Assembly (NCBI GenBank): GCA_902805805.1 | Contig: CADCUE010000059.1 | Coordinates: 1 to 14,977, forward strand | Length of the DNA stretch: 14,977 nt | Direction: 5' to 3' | DNA from: an uncultured Frankineae bacterium | GTDB lineage: Bacteria; Actinomycetota; Actinomycetes; Mycobacteriales; SCTD01 | Part shown: one piece after another, positions 1 to 10,762 of the stretch | Layout of the letters: every line of letters starts with the position of its first letter | Position numbering within the stretch: the stretch's first letter is position 1 | Notes under the pieces: generated by a model | Seen by the model: the letters and a program-made list of their open reading frames with translations, nothing else | Database searches by the model: none | Told to the model about the DNA's origin: nothing | Made by a program: the position numbers and the translations under genes

Positions 1-603
1 GCCTCGACCGCCCTGGGCGCGCTGCTCGCCGGCGGTGCGCTGCTCGCGGGCGGCGCGCTCGCCGTCCTCGCGGGCCGCGCGGCCGAGCTGTCCGCCGCCA
101 CGGCTCCCGGTCCGGTCGGCGGCGCCGCGCTGCTGCTGCTCGGTCTGGCGCACGTCCCCAACGCGGTCGTGTGGGGGGCCTGCTGGCTCGTCGGCCCGGG
201 CTTCGCCGTGGGCACCGGGACCGCCGTCGGGCCGTTCGGGCACGAGCTCGGTGCGGTGCCCGCCGTGCCGCTGCTGGCGGCGCTGCCGAGCGCCGGCGTG
301 CCGGCCTGGGCCGGCGTCCTGGCCCTCGGCGTCCCCGTCCTCGCGGGAGCGCTGGCCGGGCGGGTGCTGCACGCGGGGGGAGGGGACCGGTCGATGACCG
401 CGTGCGTCGTGGACGCGGTCCTGACGGCGGCCTGGTGCGGGACCGCGGTCGCCGTCCTCGCCCAGCTGTCCGGCGGCTCCGCCGGCGGGCAGCGCCTGGC
501 CGAGGTCGGACCCGCCGCGGCGGCGGCCGGTCCGGCGGTCGCCCTTGAGGTCGGCACGGCCGCCCTCGTGGTCCTGCTGGCGCTGCGCCGCCGCGCCCGC
601 TGA
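1..603 (+). CDS. perM: PerM-like DUF6350 membrane protein, 3' part only
   Basis: The reading frame is open from the first base to TGA at 601-603, so the N-terminus lies outside the window and about 200 residues remain. The product is hydrophobic, with four or five Ala/Leu/Val-rich candidate membrane segments. It contains the family-like stretch PNAVVWG...[10 protein letters not shown]...[18 protein letters not shown] at about residues 54-99 of the fragment. This matches my memory of DUF6350, which includes Mycobacterium tuberculosis PerM (Rv0955), a membrane protein linked to cell division and persistence. The position also fits: Rv0955 sits directly before purN. Here a minus-strand gene pair separates the two, and the PerM stop is only 3 nt from the convergent DUF2752 stop. 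The family call is good. The specific division role in this organism is inference. Confidence 0.82.
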   Translation, partial: ASTALGALLAGGALLAGGALAVLAGRAAELSAATAPGPVGGAALLLLGLAHVPNAVVWGACWLVGPGFAVGTGTAVGPFGHELGAVPAVPLLAALPSAGVPAWAGVLALGVPVLAGALAGRVLHAGGGDRSMTACVVDAVLTAAWCGTAVAVLAQLSGGSAGGQRLAEVGPAAAAAGPAVALEVGTAALVVLLALRRRAR

Positions 604-606
604 GCG

Positions 607-954
607 TCAGCCGAAGAAGCGGTGCACCTGCCAGGCCTCGCTGGCCGCCAGCAGACCGATCCCGGCGGCCACCGAGGCCGGCCGCCCCCGCCGCCGGGCC
701 CACGCCGACAGCGCCGGTCCGATCCGGGACCAGAGCACCCACACCGGCGCGCCGAGCACGACCAGCGGCGACGCCCGCAGCGCTGCCACGACGTCGGCGC
801 CGCCCAGGTGCACCAGCGCGGTCGTGCCGCCGCACATCGGGCACGGGATGCCGGTGACGGACCGCAGCAGGCACAGCGTCGGCGGTCGCCACGGCAGCTC
901 GAGCACGCTGAGCACGACGGCGACCAGCGCCAGCGCTCCCGCCCGCGCGAGCAC
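607..954 (-). CDS. Small DUF2752 membrane protein
   Basis: A 115-residue protein with about three hydrophobic segments. At residues 28-45 it carries the DUF2752 signature: Cys28, then [17 protein letters not shown] with Cys38 and Cys41 in a CPxCG motif. Family members usually end this motif in TRA; here it is TTA. The molecular function of DUF2752 is unknown. The conserved cysteines suggest metal or thiol chemistry near the membrane, which is inference. I chose the GTG at 954 because its transcript carries GAGGA 8 nt upstream and it falls 11 nt after the stop of the preceding DUF4190 gene, which implies one operon. The gene converges on perM with only 3 nt between the two stop codons. Confidence 0.78.
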   Translation of the reverse strand: MLARAGALALVAVVLSVLELPWRPPTLCLLRSVTGIPCPMCGGTTALVHLGGADVVAALRASPLVVLGAPVWVLWSRIGPALSAWARRRGRPASVAAGIGLLAASEAWQVHRFFG

Positions 955-965
955 GCCGCTCGTCC

Positions 966-1421
966 TCAGGACGGCGGTGCGGGCACGAGGCTGCCGACGA
1001 GCAGGAAGCCGAGCAGGATGCTGAGCACGCCGATGATGATGCCCGCCGTCGCCAGCCCGTTGCCCGCCTGACCGGTCTTCTTGATCTGGTTCTTGGCGAC
1101 GAAGCCCAGGACGATGCCCACCGGGCTGCAGAAGAACGCGGTGATGAGCGAGGCGATCGCCAGGCCGTTCGTGCCCTGCGCCTGACCGTACGGCGCCGAG
1201 CCGTACGGCGGGTGGCCCTGCTGGCCGTACGGCGGCTGCCCGTAGCCCGGGGCCTGTCCGTAGCCCGGGGCCGACCCGTAGCCGGGCGGCTGCCCGTAGC
1301 CGGGCGCCCCGCCCGTCCCGGGCTCCCACTGCGATCCCGGCCGGTCGCCGGTCCGGTCCTCCGGGCGGTCACCGGACCCGTCGCCGGGTGGCGGGGCGAA
1401 GGGGTCCTGGGGTCCGGTCAC
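966..1421 (-). CDS. DUF4190 membrane protein with Gly/Tyr/Pro/Gln-rich N-terminus
   Basis: A 151-residue protein. Residues 1-85 are low complexity: first a Pro/Gly/Asp-rich stretch, then repeated PGYGQ, PGYGS and PYGQ units, expected to be disordered and cytoplasmic. Residues 85-147 contain [13 protein letters not shown], a cysteine, [14 protein letters not shown] and [22 protein letters not shown]. That is the DUF4190 pattern of two membrane helices joined by a short basic Q-I-K-K-T-G loop. CD225/dispanin proteins have similar topology but lack the NGLAIASL...GxGLAxAG pairing, so DUF4190 fits better. Function is unknown. The GTG start at 1421 follows a strong GAGGAGG with 6 nt spacing. It is first in a two-gene unit with the DUF2752 gene and divergent from purN. 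Confidence 0.78.
   Translation of the reverse strand: MTGPQDPFAPPPGDGSGDRPEDRTGDRPGSQWEPGTGGAPGYGQPPGYGSAPGYGQAPGYGQPPYGQQGHPPYGSAPYGQAQGTNGLAIASLITAFFCSPVGIVLGFVAKNQIKKTGQAGNGLATAGIIIGVLSILLGFLLVGSLVPAPPS
1186..1312 (-). repeat. Intragenic repeats encoding Gly-Tyr-Gln/Pro motifs
   Basis: Within the DUF4190 gene, CGTAGCC occurs four times at exact 18-bp steps (1241, 1259, 1277, 1295), each inside a copy of a six-codon P-G-Y-G-Q/S unit. CCGTACGGCG occurs three times, at 1186, 1201 and 1225. The repeats preserve the reading frame and could expand or contract by slippage without frameshift. Confidence 0.8.
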
Positions 1422-1599
1422 GTCGAGCCTCCTCGATCGGCGGCACGGGGCCGCGGTGCGGCGGACCGTCTCCGCCGCGGCCAGCCTTGCCCAGCGGGCC
1501 GCCGCCCACAACCACGACAGGCCGATGACCGGTCGCGCCGGCGGGTCTCGGTAGCCTGCGACTCCGCCGTGCCCGCCCCTGCCGCCCCGAGGAGACGCC
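1422..1599. promoter_or_regulatory. Divergent intergenic region between the DUF4190 gene and purN
   Basis: This 178-bp gap must carry promoters for both directions. A plausible plus-strand -10 is TAGCCT at 1552-1557, which would put the purN start near 1564 with a leader of about 35 nt; no good -35 is visible. An 8-bp perfect inverted repeat, GCGGCGGA at 1458-1465 and TCCGCCGC at 1471-1478 with a 5-nt loop, lies closer to the DUF4190 start and could fold in its leader. I could not pick a convincing minus-strand -10. Confidence 0.4.
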
Positions 1600-2205
1600 C
1601 TGCCCGCGCGACTGGTCGTCCTCGCGTCGGGCAGCGGCAGCACCCTGCAGGCGCTGCTCGACGCCGGTCAGGACAGCGCGTACGGCGCACGGGTCGTGGC
1701 CGTGGGCTCCGACAGGCCGCAGTGCCGCGCCCTGGAGCGCGCGAGGGCGGCGGGCGTGCCGGCGATGGCCGTGCCGCTCGCGGACTGCCCGGACCGCACG
1801 GCCTGGAACGTGACGCTGGCCGACGCGGTGGCGGCCCACGAGCCGGACCTCGTCGTCCTCGCCGGGTTCATGCGCCTGCTCGGACCGGGCTTCCTCGGCC
1901 GCTTCCCGTCGCGGGTGGTCAACACCCACCCCGCGCTGCTGCCGGCCTTCCCCGGGGCGCACGCGGTGGCGGACGCGCTGGCGTACGGCGTCAAGGTCTC
2001 CGGTGTCACCGTGCACCTGGTCGACGAGGGGGTCGACACCGGTCCGGTGGTCGCCCAGGCCGCCGTGCCGGTGCTCGAGGACGACGACGAGGCTGCGCTC
2101 CAGAGCAGGATCCAGGAGGTGGAGCGCCCGCTCTACGTCGACGCCGTGGGACGGCTGGCCCGAGGGGGCTGGACCGTCGAGGGAAGGACCGTGAGGCTGC
2201 CGTGA
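1600..2205 (+). CDS. purN: Phosphoribosylglycinamide formyltransferase, CTG start
   Basis: A 201-residue enzyme transferring a formyl group from 10-formyl-THF to GAR, the third step of purine synthesis. The N-terminal Rossmann segment is [20 protein letters not shown]. The active-site segments are [14 protein letters not shown], holding the family Asn and His (E. coli N106/H108), and [13 protein letters not shown], holding the Asp equivalent to D144. Length is normal. The frame has no ATG, GTG or TTG between the TAG at 1552-1554 and the family N-terminus. The only well-placed start is CTG at 1600, 5 nt after GAGGAG (1589-1594) and at the position where homologues begin MPARLVVL. The next in-frame GTG (1696) would delete the Rossmann start. 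Thr15 stands where E. coli has Asn13; mycobacterial PurN also lacks that Asn. The stop overlaps purH as GTGA. Confidence 0.93.
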   Translation: MPARLVVLASGSGSTLQALLDAGQDSAYGARVVAVGSDRPQCRALERARAAGVPAMAVPLADCPDRTAWNVTLADAVAAHEPDLVVLAGFMRLLGPGFLGRFPSRVVNTHPALLPAFPGAHAVADALAYGVKVSGVTVHLVDEGVDTGPVVAQAAVPVLEDDDEAALQSRIQEVERPLYVDAVGRLARGGWTVEGRTVRLP

Positions 2206-3767
2206 CATCCCAGACCGAGGACCGGACGCCGATCCGGCGTGCACTCGTGAGCGTCTACGACAAGACCGGTCTGGAGGAGCTCGGCCGGGCGCTGGCCGCC
2301 GCCGGGGTCGAGATCGTCTCGACCGGCTCCACGGCCGCGCGGCTGCGCGACGCCGGGGTGGCGGTCACCGCCGTGGACGAGCTGACCGGCTTCCCCGAGT
2401 GCCTCGACGGCAGGGTCAAGACCCTGCACCCGAAGGTCCACGCCGGGGTGCTGGCCGACCTGCGGCTGCCCGACCACGTGCGCCAGCTCGAGGAGCTCGG
2501 CATCGCGCCGTTCGAGCTGGTCGTCGTCAACCTCTACCCCTTCGAGCAGACGGTGGCGTCCGGCGCGGCGCCGGACGAGTGCGTCGAGCAGATCGACATC
2601 GGCGGACCGACGATGGTCCGCGCCGCCGCCAAGAACGCCCCCTCGGTCGCGGTCGTCGTCGACCCGTCGGCGTACGAGCAGGTGCTCGCGGCCGTCCGCG
2701 ACGGCGGCACCACGCTCACCCAGCGCAAGCGGCTCGCGGCGCAGGCGTTCGCGCACACGGCGGCGTACGACACCGCGGTCGCCTCGTGGTTCTCCTCGGC
2801 GTACGCCCCGGCCGACGACGAGCAGTTCCCGGCCTTCCTCGGCGCCACGTGGGAGCGGGCGGCGGTGCTGCGCTACGGCGAGAACCCGCACCAGGGCGCC
2901 GCGCTGTACACCCGTCCGGGAGGCGGGGACTCGCTCGCGACGGCGCAGCAGCTGCACGGCAAGGCGATGTCGTACAACAACTACGTCGACACCGACGCGG
3001 CGCTGCGGGCCGCGCACGACGTCGAGGAGCCGTGCGTGGCGATCGTCAAGCACGCGAACCCGTGCGGGATCGCCGTCGGTGCCGACATCGCGCAGGCGCA
3101 CGCCAAGGCGCACGCCTGCGACCCGGTGTCGGCCTTCGGCGGGGTCATCGCGGCCAACCGCCCGGTGAGCCTGGCGATGGCGCAGCAGGTCAGCGAGGTC
3201 TTCACCGAGGTCGTGGTGGCGCCGGCGTACGAGGACGGCGCGGTCGAGCTGCTGTCCCGCAAGCCCTCGATCCGGGTGCTGGTCACCCGGGGCGGGCGCA
3301 GCCCGGTCGAGCTGCGGCCCGTCGACGGCGGCGTGCTGCTGCAGACCCGCGACCGGTTCCAGGCCCCCGGCGACGACCCGGCGGCCTGGACGCTGCAGAC
3401 CGGGGAGCCGGCGGACGCCGCGCTGCTCGCCGACCTCGCCTTCGCCTGGCGGGCGGTCCGCGCCGTGAAGAGCAACGCCATCCTGCTGGCGCACGACGGC
3501 GCCACCGTCGGCGTCGGCATGGGGCAGGTCAACCGACTGGACGCCGCCCGGCTCGCCGTCGCCCGGGCGGGGGAGCGCGTCGCCGGCTCCGTCGCCGCGT
3601 CCGACGCCTTCTTCCCCTTCGCCGACGGACTGCAGGTGCTGCTCGACGCCGGTGTCCGCGCGGTCGTGCAGCCCGGCGGCTCGGTGCGCGACGCGGAGGT
3701 CGTGGCCGCGGCCGAGGCGGCCGGCGCGACGCTGTACTCCACGGGCACCCGCCACTTCGCGCACTAG
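2202..3767 (+). CDS. purH: Bifunctional AICAR transformylase / IMP cyclohydrolase
   Basis: A 521-residue enzyme catalysing the last two steps of IMP synthesis: formylation of AICAR with 10-formyl-THF, then ring closure. The N-terminal MGS-like cyclohydrolase domain (about 1-200) shows [19 protein letters not shown] and [16 protein letters not shown]. The transformylase domain follows, with [11 protein letters not shown] (the catalytic Lys-His pair at about 283-284), [41 protein letters not shown] and the terminal VQPGGSVRD. No key motif is missing and the length is normal. The GTG start at 2202 overlaps the purN TGA by 4 nt (GTGA) and has GAGG just upstream, so the two are translationally coupled. 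Unlike the Streptomyces order as I recall it, no folD lies near by. Confidence 0.97.
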   Translation: MTSQTEDRTPIRRALVSVYDKTGLEELGRALAAAGVEIVSTGSTAARLRDAGVAVTAVDELTGFPECLDGRVKTLHPKVHAGVLADLRLPDHVRQLEELGIAPFELVVVNLYPFEQTVASGAAPDECVEQIDIGGPTMVRAAAKNAPSVAVVVDPSAYEQVLAAVRDGGTTLTQRKRLAAQAFAHTAAYDTAVASWFSSAYAPADDEQFPAFLGATWERAAVLRYGENPHQGAALYTRPGGGDSLATAQQLHGKAMSYNNYVDTDAALRAAHDVEEPCVAIVKHANPCGIAVGADIAQAHAKAHACDPVSAFGGVIAANRPVSLAMAQQVSEVFTEVVVAPAYEDGAVELLSRKPSIRVLVTRGGRSPVELRPVDGGVLLQTRDRFQAPGDDPAAWTLQTGEPADAALLADLAFAWRAVRAVKSNAILLAHDGATVGVGMGQVNRLDAARLAVARAGERVAGSVAASDAFFPFADGLQVLLDAGVRAVVQPGGSVRDAEVVAAAEAAGATLYSTGTRHFAH

Positions 3768-3771
3768 CCGC

Positions 3772-4335
3772 GTGGAGGACTTCTCCCGCGAGCAGCTGGC
3801 GGGACGCACCTTCCGCGGCGCGCGGCTGGTCGGCGCCGACTTCAGCGAGGCCGTGCTGACCCGTGTCGTGTTCGAGGACTGCGACCTGTCCGGCGCCGAG
3901 CTGACGTCCGCGGTGCTCGACACCTGCGCCCTGCTCGGCTGCCGGCTGGAGCGCACGCGGTTGTTCGGCTCGGTGCTGCGCGGCTGCAAGCTGACCGGCT
4001 CCACCTTCGTGCGGGCCGCGCTGCGGCCGCTCACCGTCGACGGCGGTGACTGGTCGTACGTCGGCCTGCGCGGCGCGGACCTGCGCGGCGTGGCGCTCGC
4101 CGGGCTGGTGCTGGCCGAGGCCGACCTGACGGAGGCCGACCTGACCGGTGCGGACCTCTCGGGCGCGGACCTGTCCCGTGCCCAGCTGCGGGGGGTGCGC
4201 CTGCGCGGCGCGGACCTGCGCGGGGCGCGCCTCTCCGGCTGCGAGGTCGACGGGGTCGACTGGCGCGAGGTCCGGATCGACCTGTCGCAGGCCGTGCTGC
4301 TGGCCCGGGCCCGGGGCGCCGTCGTCGACGGCTGA
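3772..4335 (+). CDS. Pentapeptide-repeat protein
   Basis: A 187-residue protein built from A(D/E)Lxx-type repeats. An irregular N-terminal half runs from [14 protein letters not shown] to GCKLTGSTF. The segment [20 protein letters not shown] breaks the pattern, then regular repeats such as [19 protein letters not shown] follow. The tail [18 protein letters not shown] is typical of this actinobacterial family. Such proteins form a right-handed quadrilateral beta-helix. Some relatives (MfpA, Qnr) mimic DNA and bind gyrase, but nothing here proves that role. The GTG start at 3772 is 4 nt after the purH stop and I see no Shine-Dalgarno sequence, so translation probably depends on coupling to purH. 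The gene would then be co-expressed with purine synthesis. Confidence 0.88.
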   Translation: MEDFSREQLAGRTFRGARLVGADFSEAVLTRVVFEDCDLSGAELTSAVLDTCALLGCRLERTRLFGSVLRGCKLTGSTFVRAALRPLTVDGGDWSYVGLRGADLRGVALAGLVLAEADLTEADLTGADLSGADLSRAQLRGVRLRGADLRGARLSGCEVDGVDWREVRIDLSQAVLLARARGAVVDG

Positions 4336-4394
4336 CCGGCCGGGGCCGGGCATCCTGCACCCCGAGCACACCTGCCTCGAGGCCGCCGAGCGCC

Positions 4395-4421
4395 GCGCCG
4401 GGCTGGTCCGACGCCCGGCGC
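4395..4421. terminator. Hairpin between convergent genes
   Basis: A perfect 9-bp inverted repeat, GCGCCGGGC (4395-4403) and GCCCGGCGC (4413-4421), with a 9-nt loop, lies in the 85-bp gap between the pentapeptide-repeat gene and the convergent FHA-HTH gene. Its right arm ends at the last base of the FHA-HTH stop codon. There is no T-tract on either strand. A bidirectional, U-tract-less terminator is plausible but unproven. Confidence 0.4.
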
Positions 4422-5032
4422 TAGCCGGCGCGACGGATGCTGGCCTCGACGTCGGCCGGGAGCGGCCGGACGACGCCGCTGCTGATGACCTCGTTGGCCA
4501 GCCGGGCGCGGCGGTTGACGCCCTCGGGGATCTTGAACTTCACGTAGAGCCGGAGCAGGTGCTGCTTGACCGCAGCCTCGGTGACGACGAGCTCGTCGGC
4601 GATGTCCTTGGCCGTCGCGGGGGCGACGAAGGCGTCCTGCAGCAGCGCCGGGCGGCACAGCGAGCTGAGCACCTCGCACTCGCGGCGGGTCAGGTCGGGC
4701 GCCGACATGCGGCGCAGCTCCTGGGTGTCGTCCACCCGCTCCTGCCCCAGGCCGCCGATGCGGGTGCGGGCGGCGCCGAACGCGACGACGTCGCCGTCGA
4801 GCAGCACCCGGCGACCGACCGGCCGGCCGTTGACGCGGGTGCCGTTGGTCGACAGCCCGAGGTCGGTCACGTAGACGTGGGTCCCGCGCCGCACCAGCTC
4901 GGCGTGCAGGCGGGAGACGCTGGGGTCGTCCAGCACGATGTCGACGCCCTCGCCGCGGCCCACGGTGGTCACCTCAGCGGTCAGCTCGACCGTCTCGCCG
5001 GTGTCCTCCACGCGGAGGTGGGGCGTCTGCAC
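4421..5032 (-). CDS. FHA domain / LuxR-like HTH regulator
   Basis: A 203-residue soluble protein. Residues about 20-88 form an FHA domain with every phosphothreonine-binding landmark: Gly25-Arg26, Ser40-Arg41-x-His43 in SVSRLHAEL, and STNGTRVNG with Asn63 and Thr65. A linker leads to LTRRECEVLSSLCRP (from 115) and an HTH segment, AKDIADELVVTEAAVKQHLLRLYVKF, resembling the GerE/LuxR fold and followed by RRARLANEVI. I infer a DNA-binding regulator whose activity or partner choice depends on Ser/Thr-kinase signalling. No kinase lies in the window. I start it at GTG 5032 because its transcript has GGAGGA about 5 nt upstream. A start at 5104 would add 24 residues without an obvious ribosome site. 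It is divergent from the DUF3017 gene. Confidence 0.85.
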   Translation of the reverse strand: MQTPHLRVEDTGETVELTAEVTTVGRGEGVDIVLDDPSVSRLHAELVRRGTHVYVTDLGLSTNGTRVNGRPVGRRVLLDGDVVAFGAARTRIGGLGQERVDDTQELRRMSAPDLTRRECEVLSSLCRPALLQDAFVAPATAKDIADELVVTEAAVKQHLLRLYVKFKIPEGVNRRARLANEVISSGVVRPLPADVEASIRRAG

Positions 5033-5092
5033 GTTCGTCCTCCGCACGTCGGCCGTCCGCCAGCGGTGTGGCGCGCTCGTCGTGTCGGCATT

Positions 5093-5121
5093 ACCCCTGG
5101 TCACGGCGTGTACACCCCTGG
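5093..5121. promoter_or_regulatory. Paired direct repeats between FHA-HTH and DUF3017 genes
   Basis: ACCCCTGG occurs at 5093-5100 and again at 5114-5121, an exact 21-bp period, two DNA helical turns. The palindrome GTGTACAC (5108-5115) touches the second copy. The pair lies 61 bp from the FHA-HTH start and just upstream of the DUF3017 promoter candidate, a typical position for an operator acting on both genes. The binding protein is unknown; the adjacent FHA-HTH protein is the obvious guess. Confidence 0.35.
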
Positions 5122-5136
5122 GCCAGCCCGCCGGAC

Positions 5137-5142
5137 TAGGGT
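5137..5142 (+). promoter_or_regulatory. Candidate -10 box of the DUF3017 gene
   Basis: TAGGGT fits the actinobacterial -10 pattern TANNNT. Transcription would begin near 5149, giving a leader of about 30 nt that contains the AGGAGG ribosome site at 5170-5175. No clear -35 is visible. Confidence 0.4.
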
Positions 5143-5179
5143 GCCGACCGGCCCCGACGGCGGCCGATCAGGAGGCTCG

Positions 5180-5452
5180 ATGACCGCCCGACCGACGACG
5201 AGCTGGCAGCTCCCGTCCGTGCTCGTCCTCGTCGTCGTCGCCACCGGCCTGGTCCTGTCCGCGACCGTCGGCTGGCAGACCGGCACGCGGGTGCTGGGCC
5301 TGGGCTTCCTGCTGGCGGCGGTGCTGCGGCTGTCCCTGCCGGCCCGCTCGGCGGGCTGGCTCGTGGTCCGCTCCCGGGGCCTGGACGCCGCCGTGCTGCT
5401 GCTGCTCGGCGTGGCGATGGCGGCGCTGGCCGAGACGATCCCGCAGGTCTGA
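5180..5452 (+). CDS. DUF3017 small membrane protein
   Basis: A 90-residue protein with three predicted membrane segments: SVLVLVVVATGLVLSATVG, LGLGFLLAAVLRLSL and AAVLLLLGVAMAALAETI. The pattern LAAVLRLxLPxRxAGxLxVRSRxxD between helices 2 and 3 is what I recognise as DUF3017, a family of unknown function restricted to actinobacteria. It commonly lies next to mdh, as it does here, and in several genera folD precedes it. The ATG at 5180 follows AGGAGG with 4 nt spacing, a strong ribosome site. Its stop is 76 bp before mdh. That gap contains its own promoter candidate, so the two may be only partly co-transcribed. Confidence 0.8.
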   Translation: MTARPTTSWQLPSVLVLVVVATGLVLSATVGWQTGTRVLGLGFLLAAVLRLSLPARSAGWLVVRSRGLDAAVLLLLGVAMAALAETIPQV

Positions 5453-5460
5453 GCCCGGAC

Positions 5461-5475
5461 GCCACCTCGTACGCT
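5461..5475 (+). promoter_or_regulatory. Candidate mdh-icd promoter
   Basis: TACGCT at 5470-5475 fits a TANNNT -10 and would give a leader of about 46 nt. The preceding bases form GCCACCTCGTACGCT, which recurs with one mismatch at 8832-8846 ahead of the CNNM gene. Downstream, CGTCCAGG is repeated at 5477-5484 and 5489-5496. The mdh ribosome site is weak (AGG at 5518-5520, 8 nt before the ATG). Confidence 0.45.
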
Positions 5476-5519
5476 GCGTCCAGGAGCACGTCCAGGCAGC
5501 CTCTTCCTACGACAGTTAG

Positions 5520-8740
<3,221 letters not shown>

Positions 8741-8759
8741 GACCCCGCACCCTCCGGCA

Positions 8760-8810
8760 CCCCGCTCGGACCGTGCCCCCGCGACCTGTCGGCGGACGGT
8801 TCGAGCGGGG
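8760..8810 (+). terminator. Strong stem-loop after icd
   Basis: CCCCGCTCGGACCGT (8760-8774) pairs with ACGGTTCGAGCGGGG (8796-8810): 14 Watson-Crick pairs plus one G-U. The interior could add a 4-bp stem (8779-8782 with 8792-8795). It starts 20 nt after the icd stop. The following TAGTGCGTTC is only mildly T-rich, so it is either a U-tract-poor terminator or a 3'-end stabilising structure. It ends just before the next promoter. Confidence 0.7.
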
Positions 8811-8817
8811 TAGTGCG

Positions 8818-8846
8818 TTCCCTGCGGCTCCGCCACCTCCTACGCT
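8818..8846 (+). promoter_or_regulatory. Candidate promoter of the CNNM-DUF2505 operon
   Basis: TACGCT at 8841-8846 fits TANNNT. TTCCCT at 8818-8823 is a weak -35 at 17 bp spacing. The start would fall near 8853-8854, directly on a GTG codon, which is leaderless geometry. The -10 sits within GCCACCTCCTACGCT (8832-8846), which matches 14 of 15 bases ahead of mdh. Confidence 0.5.
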
Positions 8847-8853
8847 TGAGGGC

Positions 8854-8909
8854 GTGGAACCTCCCAGTACGTCGGCGTGCCCCCGTCCGGTCGAGGCAGG
8901 GCGCACGCC

Positions 8910-8913
<4 letters not shown>
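8854..8913 (+). CDS. Possible leaderless 19-residue leader peptide
   Basis: GTG at 8854 lies 7 nt after the candidate -10 TACGCT, so a transcript could begin on its start codon. The frame encodes VEPPSTSACPRPVEAGRTP and ends at TGA 8911-8913, overlapping the GTG at 8910 that best fits the start of the CNNM gene (GTGA). Actinobacteria translate many leaderless mRNAs, so translation could be handed to the main gene by termination-reinitiation. The peptide has no recognisable function and no run of a single amino acid that would suggest attenuation. No promoter or peptide data support this; it rests on geometry alone. Confidence 0.4.
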
Positions 8914-10207
<1,294 letters not shown>

Positions 10208-10211
<4 letters not shown>

Positions 10212-10720
10212 GCGCCGCCGTCCGCAGCTCGGTCACCGTCTCCGGCACCGTCGAGCAGGTCTTCGCCGTGCTCACGTCCGAGGGCTGGGTGGCCACCAGG
10301 GCCGAGCGCTTCGCGGACGGCTCGACGGTCCTGCGGCGCGAGCAGCGCCCCGGGAGCGGGCTGCTGCTGGCGGTCCGTCGCGAGCTGCCCGCAGGCGCCC
10401 CCGGCTTCCTGACCCGGCTGCTGCCCCAGGACGCGGCGGTGGTGCAGACCGACGAGTGGGCGCCGGCCGACGCCTCCGGGGCGCGCTCGGGGACCTGGCG
10501 GGTCGAGATCTCCGGCGCCCCGGCCCGGCTGGGTGGCACCATGCGGCTCGACCCGGTCGCGGACGGCGGCGCGCCGGTCACGGCCTACGCCCTCGAGGGG
10601 CAGGCCAAGGTGTCCGTGCCGCTCGTCGGCGGCAAGGCCGAGGCGTACATCGCCGACATGGTCCAGCGGCTGGCCGCCCGGGAAGGTGTGCTGCTCGCGG
10701 AGGCCCTGCGCGGCGGGTAG
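10208..10720 (+). CDS. DUF2505 (START-like fold) protein
   Basis: A 170-residue soluble protein. SVTVSGTVEQVFAVLTSEGWV, the RRELPAGAPGFLTRLLPQDAAVVQTDEW segment, GTWRVEISGAPARLGGTMRL and the C-terminal KVSVPLVGGKAEAYIADMVQRL match DUF2505, a family related to SRPBCC/START hydrophobic-ligand-binding folds. Its ligand is unknown. It starts at ATG 10208, overlapping the CNNM stop (ATGA), with GAGGAG about 5 nt upstream, so the two are surely co-translated. A functional link to the CNNM protein, such as lipid or envelope maintenance, would be inference. Its TAG stop (10718-10720) lies inside the first unit of a 16-bp tandem repeat. Confidence 0.83.
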
Positions 10721-10762
10721 TCAGGGCGGCAGGTAGTCAGGGCGGCGGGTCGTCAGGGCCGC
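10715..10762. repeat. Three tandem 16-bp repeats across convergent stop codons
   Basis: The units are GGGTAGTCAGGGCGGC (10715-10730), AGGTAGTCAGGGCGGC (10731-10746) and GGGTCGTCAGGGCCGC (10747-10762). Units 1 and 2 differ at one base; unit 3 differs from unit 1 at two. The first holds the TAG of the DUF2505 gene and the third holds the minus-strand stop (TCA) of the reductase. As 16 is not a multiple of 3, the three TCA triplets close all three minus-strand frames. Confidence 0.85.

Noticed and set aside
1186..1312. Regular 18-bp repeats considered as a CRISPR array or regulatory iterons
   Set aside because: Units are contiguous, in frame, and encode PGYGQ-type peptide repeats; there are no unique spacers or cas genes.
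1212..2201. Upstream extension of the purH frame to 1212, which would make an 851-residue fusion
   Set aside because: The added part is low-complexity Arg/Gly/Ala sequence running antisense to the DUF4190 gene and through purN. GTG 2202 gives a normal PurH length and a standard GTGA overlap.
2133..4679. Open minus-strand frame of 848 codons across purH and the pentapeptide-repeat gene
   Set aside because: It is antisense to well-supported genes, is rich in Arg/Gly/Pro with no domain, and is the expected by-product of extreme GC content, which makes stop codons scarce.
4336..5179. Plus-strand frame (4148-5452) joining part of the pentapeptide-repeat region to the DUF3017 gene
   Set aside because: The upstream portion is antisense to the FHA-HTH gene. 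The DUF3017 gene has its own ATG with a strong AGGAGG.
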